Shown: positions 8,656-16,698 of the stretch, one piece after another
How positions within the stretch are numbered: the first letter of the stretch is position 1
How the letters are laid out: each line of letters opens with the position of its first letter
Assembly (NCBI GenBank): GCA_934098735.1
Contig: CAKOOS010000003.1
Location: 45,007 to 109,006 of the forward strand
Reading direction: 5' to 3'
DNA length: 64,000 nt
Source of the DNA: an uncultured Bacilli bacterium
GTDB lineage: Bacteria; Bacillota_I; Bacilli_A; RF39; UBA660
Notes under the pieces: model-generated
Database searches by the model: none
Told to the model about the DNA's origin: nothing
What the model saw: the letters and a program-made list of their open reading frames with translations, nothing else
Made by a program: the position numbers and the translations under genes

Positions 8656-9387
8656 ATAGGGAGCAAAGCTATTTAAAGTATTATGATATTCTTTAAAAGA
8701 TATTTGATTATCTTTAAGATATGACTTTATAGCAAGTGCTTCTTTTTTTCCTTCTTCATGAGGATAAAAGACCATCAAAATTAATCCATCACTAGTAAGC
8801 ATTTCAAACGAATTTATTAAAGCTTTTAATGTAGTAGTATGGTTTGTCATAATGCTTTTGTCAGACTTTGGTAAATACCCTAAGTTAAATAAAATTAGCT
8901 TAATATTATGCTTATAAGCACTTAAAATAGTATTGATATTATCATGACTTTCTAAGAAAAGTTGATAATTATCAATATTATTTTTTTTTAGAAGATCCAT
9001 AGTATTCTCATAAGCTTGCCTTTGAATATCAAATCCAAATACTTTTTTAGCACAATTAGCTAAAAAGAGAGTATCATTTCCATTACCTATAGTCATATCC
9101 ACTGCTAAATCATTTTTAGTTAAATTATCTTGACATATCTTTTTAACTCTGTTTAAAATGCTTTTATTAAATCCTTGAAAAGTTCCTCTTTTGTTCCATT
9201 CTTTTTTTATTTCATCTTCTTTAAGGGGAACAATAACATTTATTCTAGCATCAATATTTTCCAATATATCACATAACAGTTTAATATTAATATTTTTATA
9301 GGTTATAACAACAGTATCAATACTACGATCTAAATTTAACATATTTTTTAAAAAGCTTTTATGATTAAAATTAAGCATAATTGTCAT
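8641..9387 (-). CDS. MnmM/YtqB-like tRNA methyltransferase with N-terminal extension
   Basis: Class I SAM methyltransferase of the YtqB type; YtqB (MnmM) methylates nm5s2U to mnm5s2U in the tRNA wobble position. Motif I is VDMTIGNGNDTLFLA (97-111), and NLGYLPKSDKSI is the family's signature. The core begins at about residue 73 and covers a full YtqB-length protein. Residues 1-72 are an extra segment with no recognised domain. The gene overlaps the 3' end of the exporter gene by 15 bases, tail to tail. It lies 5 bases after the small membrane gene at 9393 and probably shares its transcript. Confidence 0.8.
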   Translation of the reverse strand: MTIMLNFNHKSFLKNMLNLDRSIDTVVITYKNINIKLLCDILENIDARINVIVPLKEDEIKKEWNKRGTFQGFNKSILNRVKKICQDNLTKNDLAVDMTIGNGNDTLFLANCAKKVFGFDIQRQAYENTMDLLKKNNIDNYQLFLESHDNINTILSAYKHNIKLILFNLGYLPKSDKSIMTNHTTTLKALINSFEMLTSDGLILMVFYPHEEGKKEALAIKSYLKDNQISFKEYHNTLNSFAPYLIVI

Positions 9388-9392
9388 TTATA

Positions 9393-9593
9393 TCATCTCA
9401 TATTTTTAAGTTTTTCATCTAATTTTTTTATCTCATTTTCATTTTCATTAAATTTTTTTATTACATACTCTGTTTCAGACTTTAGTTTATTTGCCCATAT
9501 AGAGTAGTTAGCATCGGTGTTATCTTTCATTACAATGTAAAGAATTCCAAAAGTTATCACAATAATTATCATAAAAAATAGTATAGCTAACAT
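9393..9593 (-). CDS. Small membrane protein with coiled-coil tail
   Basis: 66 residues: an N-terminal membrane span (about 2-22) followed by a charged helix rich in Lys/Glu with heptad-like spacing (FNENENEIKKLDEKLKNM). Not recognised as a family. It overlaps the preceding 74-residue gene by 7 bases and ends 5 bases before the MnmM-like gene, so all three are probably one transcript. The similar layout of the two small proteins suggests a pair acting together, but no function can be assigned. Confidence 0.55.
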   Translation of the reverse strand: MLAILFFMIIIVITFGILYIVMKDNTDANYSIWANKLKSETEYVIKKFNENENEIKKLDEKLKNMR

Positions 9594-9811
9594 TTTGCCA
9601 CCTTCTTTTTATCTAATTGTCTTTTTTTCTTATTAATGATTTTGTTTTGTACTTTTACTATCTTTTTATATTTTTCAAGTTCACAATCATATTTAATCAA
9701 ATGATTTCGATACACCATTTTAAATTCATGACCATTTTTTATTATTATTACTAGAAATAATAAAGATAAAATTATCATAAATATATATAAAATTAATATA
9801 GTTATTTCCAT
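9587..9811 (-). CDS. Small membrane protein with basic helical tail
   Basis: 74 residues: N-terminal span (about 3-25) then a strongly basic helix (KIINKKKRQLDKKKVAKC). The AGGGGAATTC ribosome site precedes the ATG. Overlaps the next small membrane gene. Unrecognised. Confidence 0.5.
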   Translation of the reverse strand: MEITILILYIFMIILSLLFLVIIIKNGHEFKMVYRNHLIKYDCELEKYKKIVKVQNKIINKKKRQLDKKKVAKC

Positions 9812-9905
9812 TTAGAATTCCCCTTTAACAGTCTCTTACGAATTATAACAAAATTAATATTTAATTACAATATTAAAATTAAAAAAAATAATTCATTGAC
9901 ATATA

Positions 9906-9930
9906 AAAAAATTGCTTAATGCAATTTTTT
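9906..9930 (-). terminator. Terminator after the ABC permease gene
   Basis: Perfect 10-bp stem AAAAAATTGC (9906-9915) with GCAATTTTTT (9921-9930) and a 5-base loop; on the minus strand it ends in T residues. It overlaps the permease stop codon. Confidence 0.7.
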
Positions 9931-10726
9931 AGTTATTTTTAATTAATTTGTTTTCTACTAAAATAATTATTTTATATAATAAGAAAGAAATAATTAAAAG
10001 AATTAGAATGCCTGCCATTACTAAACTTAAGTTAAAAACTTGTGTTCCATATATAATAAGATAACCAATTCCTTCTTGACTAACCAAAAATTCTCCCATA
10101 ATTACACCAATTAAGCTCATTGATATATTTAATTTTAAACTAGATATAATTGTATTATATGAATTTGGTATTATTAATTTAAAAAGAATTTGTTGCTTAC
10201 TAGCTTTAAAAGACTTAACAAGCTTTAATTTTTCATTATCAACATTTATAAATCCATTATAAATAGTTATTATACTAATTATTAAATTTATTAATAAAGC
10301 CATTACAATAACGCTTTTAATGTTAGCACCTGCTATAATAATAATTAAAGGTCCAAGAGCAACTTTAGGTAGTGAATTAACTAATGTTAAGTATGGATCT
10401 AGAATAAGTGCTAGGGTAGGTAATTCATAGAGAATTATAGCTATTATAAAACCAAAACTTATTCCTAGTAAAAAGGCTATTAATACTTCTTTTAAAGTAA
10501 TGAGAATATGATTAAACAAATTACCTTGTTTATATAAACTAATAATAGTATCAATTATTTTACTAGGTCTTGAAAAGACAAAACTATTAATAATGTTTTT
10601 TTTAGCTAGAAATTCCCATACACTAATAAAAATAACAACTAAGAATATTTGCCAAAACAAAACAATAAATTTTTTTCTTTTTATATTTTTTAAATATAAT
10701 TTTTGTTCATCAGACATTTTTATCAA
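9929..10726 (-). CDS. ABC transporter permease, SsuC/TauC/ThiX type
   Basis: 265-residue inner-membrane permease of the binding-protein-dependent family, with six predicted spans and the EAA cytoplasmic loop (FKASKQQILFKLIIPNSYN). SsuC/TauC/ThiX-type permeases import sulfonates, taurine or thiamine/riboflavin precursors. Its start overlaps the end of the ATPase gene by 17 bases, giving the operon order binding protein, ATPase, permease. Because the ATPase gene is interrupted by the mobile element, this permease probably has no working partner in the present state. Confidence 0.9.
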   Translation of the reverse strand: MIKMSDEQKLYLKNIKRKKFIVLFWQIFLVVIFISVWEFLAKKNIINSFVFSRPSKIIDTIISLYKQGNLFNHILITLKEVLIAFLLGISFGFIIAIILYELPTLALILDPYLTLVNSLPKVALGPLIIIIAGANIKSVIVMALLINLIISIITIYNGFINVDNEKLKLVKSFKASKQQILFKLIIPNSYNTIISSLKLNISMSLIGVIMGEFLVSQEGIGYLIIYGTQVFNLSLVMAGILILLIISFLLYKIIILVENKLIKNN

Positions 10727-11051
10727 GATCCTTCCATAGTAATTCGTAATAGTGAGAAAATTCTTTTGCTTTTCTATTTTCTATTGGATTACTTTTGTTA
10801 CTAAGATTTATATTATAGATCTTTTTTATTGTCGCAGGTCTTTTTGAAAGGACAATAACTCGGTCTGCTAAACTTATTGCTTCAGCAATATCATGAGTAA
10901 TCATAATTACAGATTTTTTTTCATTTTTTATTATACTTGCAACATCATCACTAACTGATAATCTAGAAACATAATCTAAAGCTGAGAATGGTTCATCAAG
11001 CATCAATATATCAGGTTTTAAAGCAAGTGTTCTGATTAAAGCAACTCTTTG
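10710..11051 (-). pseudogene. C-terminal half of the ABC ATPase gene, cut off by the mobile element
   Basis: From the direct repeat at 11042-11051 this frame reads QRVALIRTLALKPDI, then LMLDEPFSALD (Walker B and D-loop) and MITHDIAEA (H-loop), ending at 10710. It is the exact continuation of the N-terminal half at 16279-16698. The frame is intact and 110 codons long after the shared QRV, so the reconstructed ATPase is 248 residues, normal for SsuB/TauB/ThiZ. In the present arrangement there is no good start or ribosome site for this half, so it is probably not translated as a useful protein. Confidence 0.92.
11042..11051. repeat. Left attachment-site core (direct repeat copy 1)
   Basis: CAACTCTTTG, identical to the copy at 16284-16293. 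It encodes the QRV codons (CAA AGA GTT) of the ABC signature region when read on the minus strand. Just inside it lies one arm of the reconstructed attP, 11051-11066. Confidence 0.9.
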
Positions 11052-11070
11052 AATATTACAAAGACACTAA

Positions 11071-12021
11071 TTAATCGAGAATTGATTCAATTATATAGCG
11101 TGGTCTTTGTTTAGTTTCATTATATATTTTACCAATATATTCACCGATAACACCCAAACTTAGCATTTGAATTCCACCGATTAGCCATATTGAGCAAATA
11201 ATAAATGTCCATCCTGAAACGGTATTTCCAACAATTTTCATTATTACAGCATATATTAGGGTAATAAAACTAAGTAGTAAAATAATAAAACCTAGAGATG
11301 TAATAAATCTAAGGGGCTTAACACTAAAGGAAGTTATACCATCCATAGCAAAAGATAACATCTTTTTAAGAGGGTATTTTGAATCTCCCGCAACTCTTTC
11401 ATTTCTTTCATAATAAGCAATATCTGTTTTATATCCTAATTGAGGAACAATACCCCTTAAAAATAAATTTACTTCTTTGTATTTACTTAAAGCTTCTAAA
11501 GCTCTCTTATCCATTAGACGACAATCGGCATGATTAAAAACAACTTCAACTCCCATTTTATTCATAAACTTGTAAAATCCTTCTGCTGTAAATTTTTTAA
11601 AAAATGTATCTTTTTTTCTTGAACTACGCACACCATAGACAATATTAGCTCCATCTAAATATTTTTTAATCATATCATCCATAACATTTATATCATCTTG
11701 AAGATCAGCATCCATACTAATACTTATATCAGCATGATCTTTAGCATACATAAGTCCAGCTAATAATGCATTTTGATGACCTTTATTTCTAGATAAATTA
11801 ATACCTACATACATTTTATTTTCTTCATGTAACTTTGTAATAATTTCCCATGTTTTATCTTTAGAACCATCATTTACTAATACAACTTTACTATTTTCAT
11901 CAATTAATTGACTTTTTATTAAAGCATCCATTTTTTTATCAAGTTCTTTTTTAGTAAACGGTAAAGCTTCTTCTTCGTTATAACATGGTATAACTAAATT
12001 TAATATTGGTTTTTTCTTCAT
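11071..12021 (-). CDS. GtrB-like polyprenyl-phosphate glycosyltransferase
   Basis: 316-residue GT2 enzyme of the GtrB/DPM1-like family: cytoplasmic GT-A domain (VIPCYNEEEAL, VNDGSKDKT, DADLQDD with metal-binding D104/D106) followed by two membrane spans at about 230-255 and 268-292 and the conserved GEYIGKIYNETKQRP end. This family moves a sugar from a nucleotide donor to undecaprenyl phosphate on the inner face of the membrane. With the GtrA-like flippase and the GT-C transferase in the same element it makes a complete three-step sugar-transfer route. It abuts the preceding GT-C gene with a 1-base overlap. Confidence 0.92.
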   Translation of the reverse strand: MKKKPILNLVIPCYNEEEALPFTKKELDKKMDALIKSQLIDENSKVVLVNDGSKDKTWEIITKLHEENKMYVGINLSRNKGHQNALLAGLMYAKDHADISISMDADLQDDINVMDDMIKKYLDGANIVYGVRSSRKKDTFFKKFTAEGFYKFMNKMGVEVVFNHADCRLMDKRALEALSKYKEVNLFLRGIVPQLGYKTDIAYYERNERVAGDSKYPLKKMLSFAMDGITSFSVKPLRFITSLGFIILLLSFITLIYAVIMKIVGNTVSGWTFIICSIWLIGGIQMLSLGVIGEYIGKIYNETKQRPRYIIESILD

Positions 12022-14066
12022 TATAATTCCTTCTTTCTTTTAAATAATATAACATATTCTATACCTAAACTAATAACTAAAATAACTATATATTCTATTT
12101 TTGAATAGGTAGGATATTTACCTATATAACTTAATTCAAACATTAAATCTCCATTTTCTTTAATATTATTTACATATAATGTTCCCTCAGGATAATAATC
12201 AAACATTTCTTTATAAGAAATATAAACGTTTATATCGTCATTAGAACTTATTTCTACAAAGTATTTTCCAGGGGCATAGTCTTTACCTAAACTTATAGTA
12301 GCATATCCATTTTTAGATAAATCGTTAGTATTAATAACTTGTGTTTCTATAATTTTTTCATTTTCATTAAGTAACTTAATAGTTATTTTCTCATTTTCAT
12401 TTTTAGATAATAAATTAAATCTTAATTTTATTTGATTAAATTGTAAATTTAGTTTTAAACTTTGCTTTATAACATTATTCTTTAAACTAATATATCTTGT
12501 TTTATTAACTATGTCTTTACCAGCAATATTTTCTTTATTGGTATATGTAGTATATTTGTTAAATCCTATAAGAAATAAAATAATTGTGCTTATTATAACT
12601 AAGTATTTCCATATCTTTTTGTTTTCAATTTTCTCATAATTTTTAATTAAATTATCTAAAGAATTACTTGAAAATATTATTAACCATGGCAAGAATGATA
12701 AGCCATATCTTGGGCAAACCTCCCAGATTAAGTAAAATAAAATAGCTCCGAATATTGCAATAAGTAAAAATGATTTATTTTCTTTATCTTTGTAAGCATT
12801 AATTATTGATATTAAACACATAAACAAAATAACTATTTTAGAAAATTGCAATAAATAATTGATAATAATATTTTTATCTAATATTAAATATCTGTAAGAA
12901 ACATTATAATCATTTACTAAATCTAAATATTTTTGATAACTATAATCACCTTTTCCCCAGACTGATACAATTTTTATAACCAATAACTTAGTCATTTTCC
13001 ATGGCCCAAGATTACTAATTCTTTCCTTTAGGCATTTGATATTAAGACTAGATCTTTCTTCTTTAGTTTTGGCACTAGCACTATAATCATAATCATCTTG
13101 AGAATAATATCCATTGCTTTTTTCATTAAATCCCATCATTATCCAATGAGTTACAGGAAATTCTTTATTACTGTCCATGTTTATGAAAAGTTTTGATTCA
13201 GCTTCTTTAACAAGACCTAAAGTTAAAATTAAACTAATAAAAATTGGAATTATTTTTTTAATTATATTTTTAAAATTACTAGTAAATATTAAATACACTA
13301 TAAAGGCAATTAATGGAAATATAGCAACTGCTCTAATTTTATAAGCTAGTCCAGCCAAAATACCAATGAATATGCCAAAAATAATATTTTTTTTAAATTC
13401 ATCTTCCTTTTTATTTAAAACTAACAAATAAATTAGTATACTAGCAAAAGGCATCATTAATATATCTGTATAATAATAAGAAACATATAAATAAAAAATC
13501 GGAGATAATACAGTTATAAATAATGATAGTATTGCTTTATCTTGATTATATATTTTTTTAACAGTTTTATAAGTAAATAAACTCATTATCGAAATACTAA
13601 AAGTACTTAATAAACCAAATATAATTTTACTTTTACTTGGATTAATCTTTTGAATATTATAAAGAAGCATAAGTAAAAATCTATTGTTTGGATAAACAGA
13701 AAAATATGTATTATTAAGTAAATGCCCAGTTTCATTTAAACTATTTATTTCTGTTAAAATATGAATCAAATCAACTTTAGGAATACTACTTATTATAAAA
13801 AAACTACCAAGTAATAAAACAAACTGAACTATTAATAAAGAAATACAAATTATTTTTTTCTTTTTAGCACTTAAAGTAATGATATATCTATATAATTTTA
13901 TTAAAAATATTAAATATAGGATAGATCCAAGAATTAAAAGAAAAGGATTAAAATAATTATAACTTCTATTTACATAAAAAAATATGGATCCAATAAAAGC
14001 TATAAATAAAACAATAAATGTAAATATACAAATAAACTTATAACCCCAATTACTTATTTTTTTCAT
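12021..14066 (-). CDS. Polytopic GT-C-type membrane glycosyltransferase (cargo acceptor transferase)
   Basis: About 681 residues with some 11-12 membrane spans through residue 500, a soluble beta-rich region (about 540-650) and a last C-terminal span. This is the shape of GT-C enzymes (PMT/ArnT, YfhO-like), which take lipid-linked sugars outside the membrane. The family-specific residues cannot be verified by eye. I choose the ATG at 14066, with AGGA about 9 bases upstream; a TTG at 14087 would add seven residues. It overlaps the gtrA-like gene by 17 bases. By position it corresponds to the serotype-specific third gene of gtrABC cassettes, and the acceptor (teichoic acid, glycan or protein) is unknown. 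Confidence 0.8.
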   Translation of the reverse strand: MKKISNWGYKFICIFTFIVLFIAFIGSIFFYVNRSYNYFNPFLLILGSILYLIFLIKLYRYIITLSAKKKKIICISLLIVQFVLLLGSFFIISSIPKVDLIHILTEINSLNETGHLLNNTYFSVYPNNRFLLMLLYNIQKINPSKSKIIFGLLSTFSISIMSLFTYKTVKKIYNQDKAILSLFITVLSPIFYLYVSYYYTDILMMPFASILIYLLVLNKKEDEFKKNIIFGIFIGILAGLAYKIRAVAIFPLIAFIVYLIFTSNFKNIIKKIIPIFISLILTLGLVKEAESKLFINMDSNKEFPVTHWIMMGFNEKSNGYYSQDDYDYSASAKTKEERSSLNIKCLKERISNLGPWKMTKLLVIKIVSVWGKGDYSYQKYLDLVNDYNVSYRYLILDKNIIINYLLQFSKIVILFMCLISIINAYKDKENKSFLLIAIFGAILFYLIWEVCPRYGLSFLPWLIIFSSNSLDNLIKNYEKIENKKIWKYLVIISTIILFLIGFNKYTTYTNKENIAGKDIVNKTRYISLKNNVIKQSLKLNLQFNQIKLRFNLLSKNENEKITIKLLNENEKIIETQVINTNDLSKNGYATISLGKDYAPGKYFVEISSNDDINVYISYKEMFDYYPEGTLYVNNIKENGDLMFELSYIGKYPTYSKIEYIVILVISLGIEYVILFKRKKEL

Positions 14067-14478
14067 TTTTATCATTCCTAAAAACAATTAATTTACTAAG
14101 GAAATAATTACCAACAATAACTAAAAATTGACTTACAAGTTTAAATATTTTATCATTTCCTTTTAAAACAGTAACAAATAAATACATAATTATCATATCT
14201 AATAATAAAGTAGAAACCCTTGCCCCAGTAAATTTGCAAAACTCTTTTACTTTATTAGTTTCTTTACTATTAAATACATATTTTCTATTAGTAAAATAGG
14301 CAAATAAAACTCCAGTACACCAAGATAGTAAATTAGCAATTTGAAGCTCTAAACTTTTGCTTGGATCTAAAAATGTAATTGTAACAATATAATAAGTACA
14401 TAAACTTATAAGGGTTGTTAAAACTCCAAAAATTAAATAATTGATTATTTCTTTATATTTATTATATATATCTTTCAT
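14050..14478 (-). CDS. GtrA-family membrane protein (putative undecaprenyl-sugar flippase)
   Basis: 142 residues, four membrane spans, with GtrA-family features: YLIFGVLTTLISL at the start, NLLSWCTGVLFAYFTNRKYVF after the second span, and NYFLSKLIVF at the end. GtrA proteins are thought to flip polyprenyl-phosphate sugars. GAGG lies 5 bases before the ATG. First cargo gene after the recombinase, 28 bases downstream of its stop. Confidence 0.9.
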   Translation of the reverse strand: MKDIYNKYKEIINYLIFGVLTTLISLCTYYIVTITFLDPSKSLELQIANLLSWCTGVLFAYFTNRKYVFNSKETNKVKEFCKFTGARVSTLLLDMIIMYLFVTVLKGNDKIFKLVSQFLVIVGNYFLSKLIVFRNDKNEKNK

Positions 14479-14506
14479 AAAAACCTCATTAATTGTTTTT
14501 ATTTTA

Positions 14507-16084
14507 TCATATATTCCATTTAATTTGAATATCCCTTTTATTATTTTCTAATTTTCCAATATATATCTTATCAATAAATTCATCTATAATAACCTTATTT
14601 AATTTCTTTAACTTTTTATATTTTTTAAATATTTCTTCATAATTTATTTTAGTTTTAGATTTCTTTTTCCAAAAGATAATTTCTTCATCAATATTTATCA
14701 TTTGTTCATTATAATTTTTTTCATTATCTTTATAAATAATATTTAAATCTCTAAATTGTTCATTTGTAATAACTTCATTAATTTTATCTTCATAAAGATT
14801 TTGAAAATACTTTTTATTTTGATTAATTCTTATTAAAATATCTTCTTTTCTTTTCTTTAAAGTATAAAGTTTACTATCTAAAAAACAATTGTTTTTAGTA
14901 TTTAATTGTTTTTTTAAATAATTTTTATCATAATATTTTATTATTTTTTTATTAATCTCATCCAAAATAATATTTTCTAATAAATCATATCTAATAGATT
15001 TACTATTGATACAATCATTATATCCATCACTACTACTAGAACAAACTAAATACTCGTGCTTACCAGAATCTTTTTTCCGCATACTATAATTACATTCAAG
15101 ACAAAATACTTTACCTGAAAAAATATGAATCATTCCAGTTTTGGTTTGTTTAGTTCTTTCCTTTATTAAATTTTTTGTTTTATAAAAAGTATCTTTATCA
15201 ATTATAGCTTCATGAGTATTTTCTTTTCGAATCCATTCATTTTTATTTTTACTTTTAATTTTATGATTTTTATAACTAATCGTAGTTCTTTTTCCTTGAA
15301 CTAAATTACCTATATATACTTCATTAGATAAAATTGTTTTAATAGCATTAGCATTCCATTTTATTTTTTCTCTAGATCTATGACTAACTATATTTAGTTT
15401 AATTCCTTTTTGATATTTATAAAAAGAAGGGCTAGGTACTTTTTTATCATTTAAATATTTAGCAATACTTGTAAAACCTAAACCTTTTAAGTATAATTTA
15501 AATATTTTTTTAACTACTAGGGCAGCATCTAAATCTATAATTAATTTATTGTTATCATTTTTATCAACTTCATAACCATAAGATGCAAATGGAGATATAA
15601 ATTCTCCTTTACGCATTTTAGCATTAAAAGCACTACGGATATTATTGGATACATCTTCTAAATACCATTCATTAACTAGTCCATTTATCTGCCGTGCTTT
15701 TTTATTCCCAGCAATGTTTGTATCAGCATTATCTGCAAGACCTATAAATCTAATATTCCAAAGTAAAAATTTATTATGAATATATTTTTCTATTATTTCC
15801 ATATCTCTTGAAAACCTTGATTGACTCTTACATAATACAATATCGATTTTTCTATTCTCACAATCCCTGATTAATCTTTCAAATTCTGGCCTATAAGTTC
15901 CAGCTCCAGATAAATCTTCATCACAATATTCATCAAATAATACAAAGTCATCGTGTTTATCAATTTCCATCATTAATAAATGTCTTTGGTTTTTAATAGA
16001 TTCGCTATCACAAATTTTATTTTGTTTATATCTATCTTCATCAGATAATCTTAAATAAATAGCAACTTTATATTTTTTATTCAT
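14507..16084 (-). CDS. Large serine recombinase (site-specific integrase/excisionase)
   Basis: 525 residues. Resolvase catalytic domain (about 5-150): AIYLRLSDED with nucleophile Ser14, DEDLSG, then SQSRFSRD with the catalytic arginines. Recombinase domain (about 165-275) with FASYGYEVD. Zinc ribbon with C328, C331, C348 and C358, then a Lys-rich coiled coil (about 400-480) of the type that controls synapsis in TnpX/Bxb1/PhiC31-like enzymes. Its length and domain order are complete, so it is probably active. It lies about 180 bases inside the right end of the element, as is usual for integrases and their att sites. It should catalyse recombination between the two repeats. Confidence 0.95.
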   Translation of the reverse strand: MNKKYKVAIYLRLSDEDRYKQNKICDSESIKNQRHLLMMEIDKHDDFVLFDEYCDEDLSGAGTYRPEFERLIRDCENRKIDIVLCKSQSRFSRDMEIIEKYIHNKFLLWNIRFIGLADNADTNIAGNKKARQINGLVNEWYLEDVSNNIRSAFNAKMRKGEFISPFASYGYEVDKNDNNKLIIDLDAALVVKKIFKLYLKGLGFTSIAKYLNDKKVPSPSFYKYQKGIKLNIVSHRSREKIKWNANAIKTILSNEVYIGNLVQGKRTTISYKNHKIKSKNKNEWIRKENTHEAIIDKDTFYKTKNLIKERTKQTKTGMIHIFSGKVFCLECNYSMRKKDSGKHEYLVCSSSSDGYNDCINSKSIRYDLLENIILDEINKKIIKYYDKNYLKKQLNTKNNCFLDSKLYTLKKRKEDILIRINQNKKYFQNLYEDKINEVITNEQFRDLNIIYKDNEKNYNEQMINIDEEIIFWKKKSKTKINYEEIFKKYKKLKKLNKVIIDEFIDKIYIGKLENNKRDIQIKWNI

Positions 16085-16199
16085 TAATATTTAACTCCAT
16101 TATCTTTATTATATTAAGGATTTTTTTATTAATTTTTTCTTTTAATACTAACTTTGAAATTAAGTTATTATTAAGTTCAGTTACATTATATTTAATCAT
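16077..16199 (-). CDS. 40-codon ORF translationally coupled to the recombinase
   Basis: Starts at ATG 16199 with AAGGA nine bases upstream, reads MIKYNVTELNNNLISK onward as a basic, probably helical peptide, and ends at 16077, overlapping the recombinase ATG (16084) by 8 bases. The recombinase itself has only a poor ribosome site, so coupling is likely. It could be a leader peptide, or a very small recombination directionality factor; nothing in the sequence proves either. Confidence 0.5.
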   Translation of the reverse strand: MIKYNVTELNNNLISKLVLKEKINKKILNIIKIMELNINE

Positions 16200-16278
16200 A
16201 TATAATCTTCCTTATTAATTTATATTCTAACTTTAATAATTAATTACATAATAATTTCCTGTTATGTCTTTATTATAA

Positions 16279-16698
16279 TCAACCAACTCTTTGTCTCATG
16301 CCACCCGAAAGTTCTCGAGGATGTTTATATAAAAAGTCTTTTAAACCATACTTGATAAGCAAACTTTTTACATATTCCACATTTTCAGGTGTTTTAATAT
16401 GTTGTATATCTAATCCTAAACAAGCGTTATTTAATATATTAAGCCAAGGAAATAAAGCATCTTCTTGAAGCATATATCCAATTTTAAGGCCATCCTTAAT
16501 TTTGACTATACCACCGCTTTTTTGATCTAATCCAGCTAATATATTTAATAAAGTTGACTTACCACAACCACTAGAGCCAACAATACATAAAAATTCTTGG
16601 TCTTCTAAATCAAATGATACATCCTTTATGGCAACTACTTCTCCAGACTTAGTTTGATATTTTTTACTTAGTCCTTTTATTTCTAATATTTTACTCAT
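16279..16698 (-). pseudogene. N-terminal half of the ABC ATPase gene, interrupted by the mobile element
   Basis: 139 codons with the Walker A GSSGCGKST (41-49), Q-loop Gln78 in YMLQEDALFP and the signature LSGGM (130-134) followed by RQRV, after which one element-derived Gly codon and a TGA end the frame. Walker B, D- and H-loops are missing; they lie at 10710-11051. The ATG overlaps the binding-protein stop by 8 bases. A truncated protein lacking Walker B cannot be a working ATPase, so the transporter should be off unless the element excises. Confidence 0.93.
16284..16293. repeat. Right attachment-site core (direct repeat copy 2)
   Basis: CAACTCTTTG, second copy. Immediately inside the element, 16265-16280 (TGTCTTTATTATAATC) is the partner arm of 11051-11066: on the opposite strand that reads TGTCTTTGTAATATTC, 13 of 16 identical. 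In the circular form the arms flank a 12-base centre. Confidence 0.9.

Larger units (their letters stand above)
11042..16283 (-). mobile_element. 5.2-kb serine-recombinase element carrying a gtr-type glycosylation cassette, inserted in an ABC ATPase gene
   Basis: A self-contained insertion bounded by the 10-bp direct repeat CAACTCTTTG (11042-11051 and 16284-16293). All genes point the same way as the host operon: 40-codon ORF, large serine recombinase, gtrA-like, GT-C membrane transferase, gtrB-like. No phage structural, replication or conjugation genes are present. The host ATPase frame is continuous when the flanks are joined at one repeat copy, proving insertion into a formerly intact gene. 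The last cargo stop codon is only 4 bases from the left attP arm, so the element is very compact. Confidence 0.92.

Noticed and set aside
11042..16283. Element as a prophage or conjugative element
   Set aside because: No capsid, tail, lysis, replication, relaxase or coupling genes; only a recombinase and sugar-transfer cargo.
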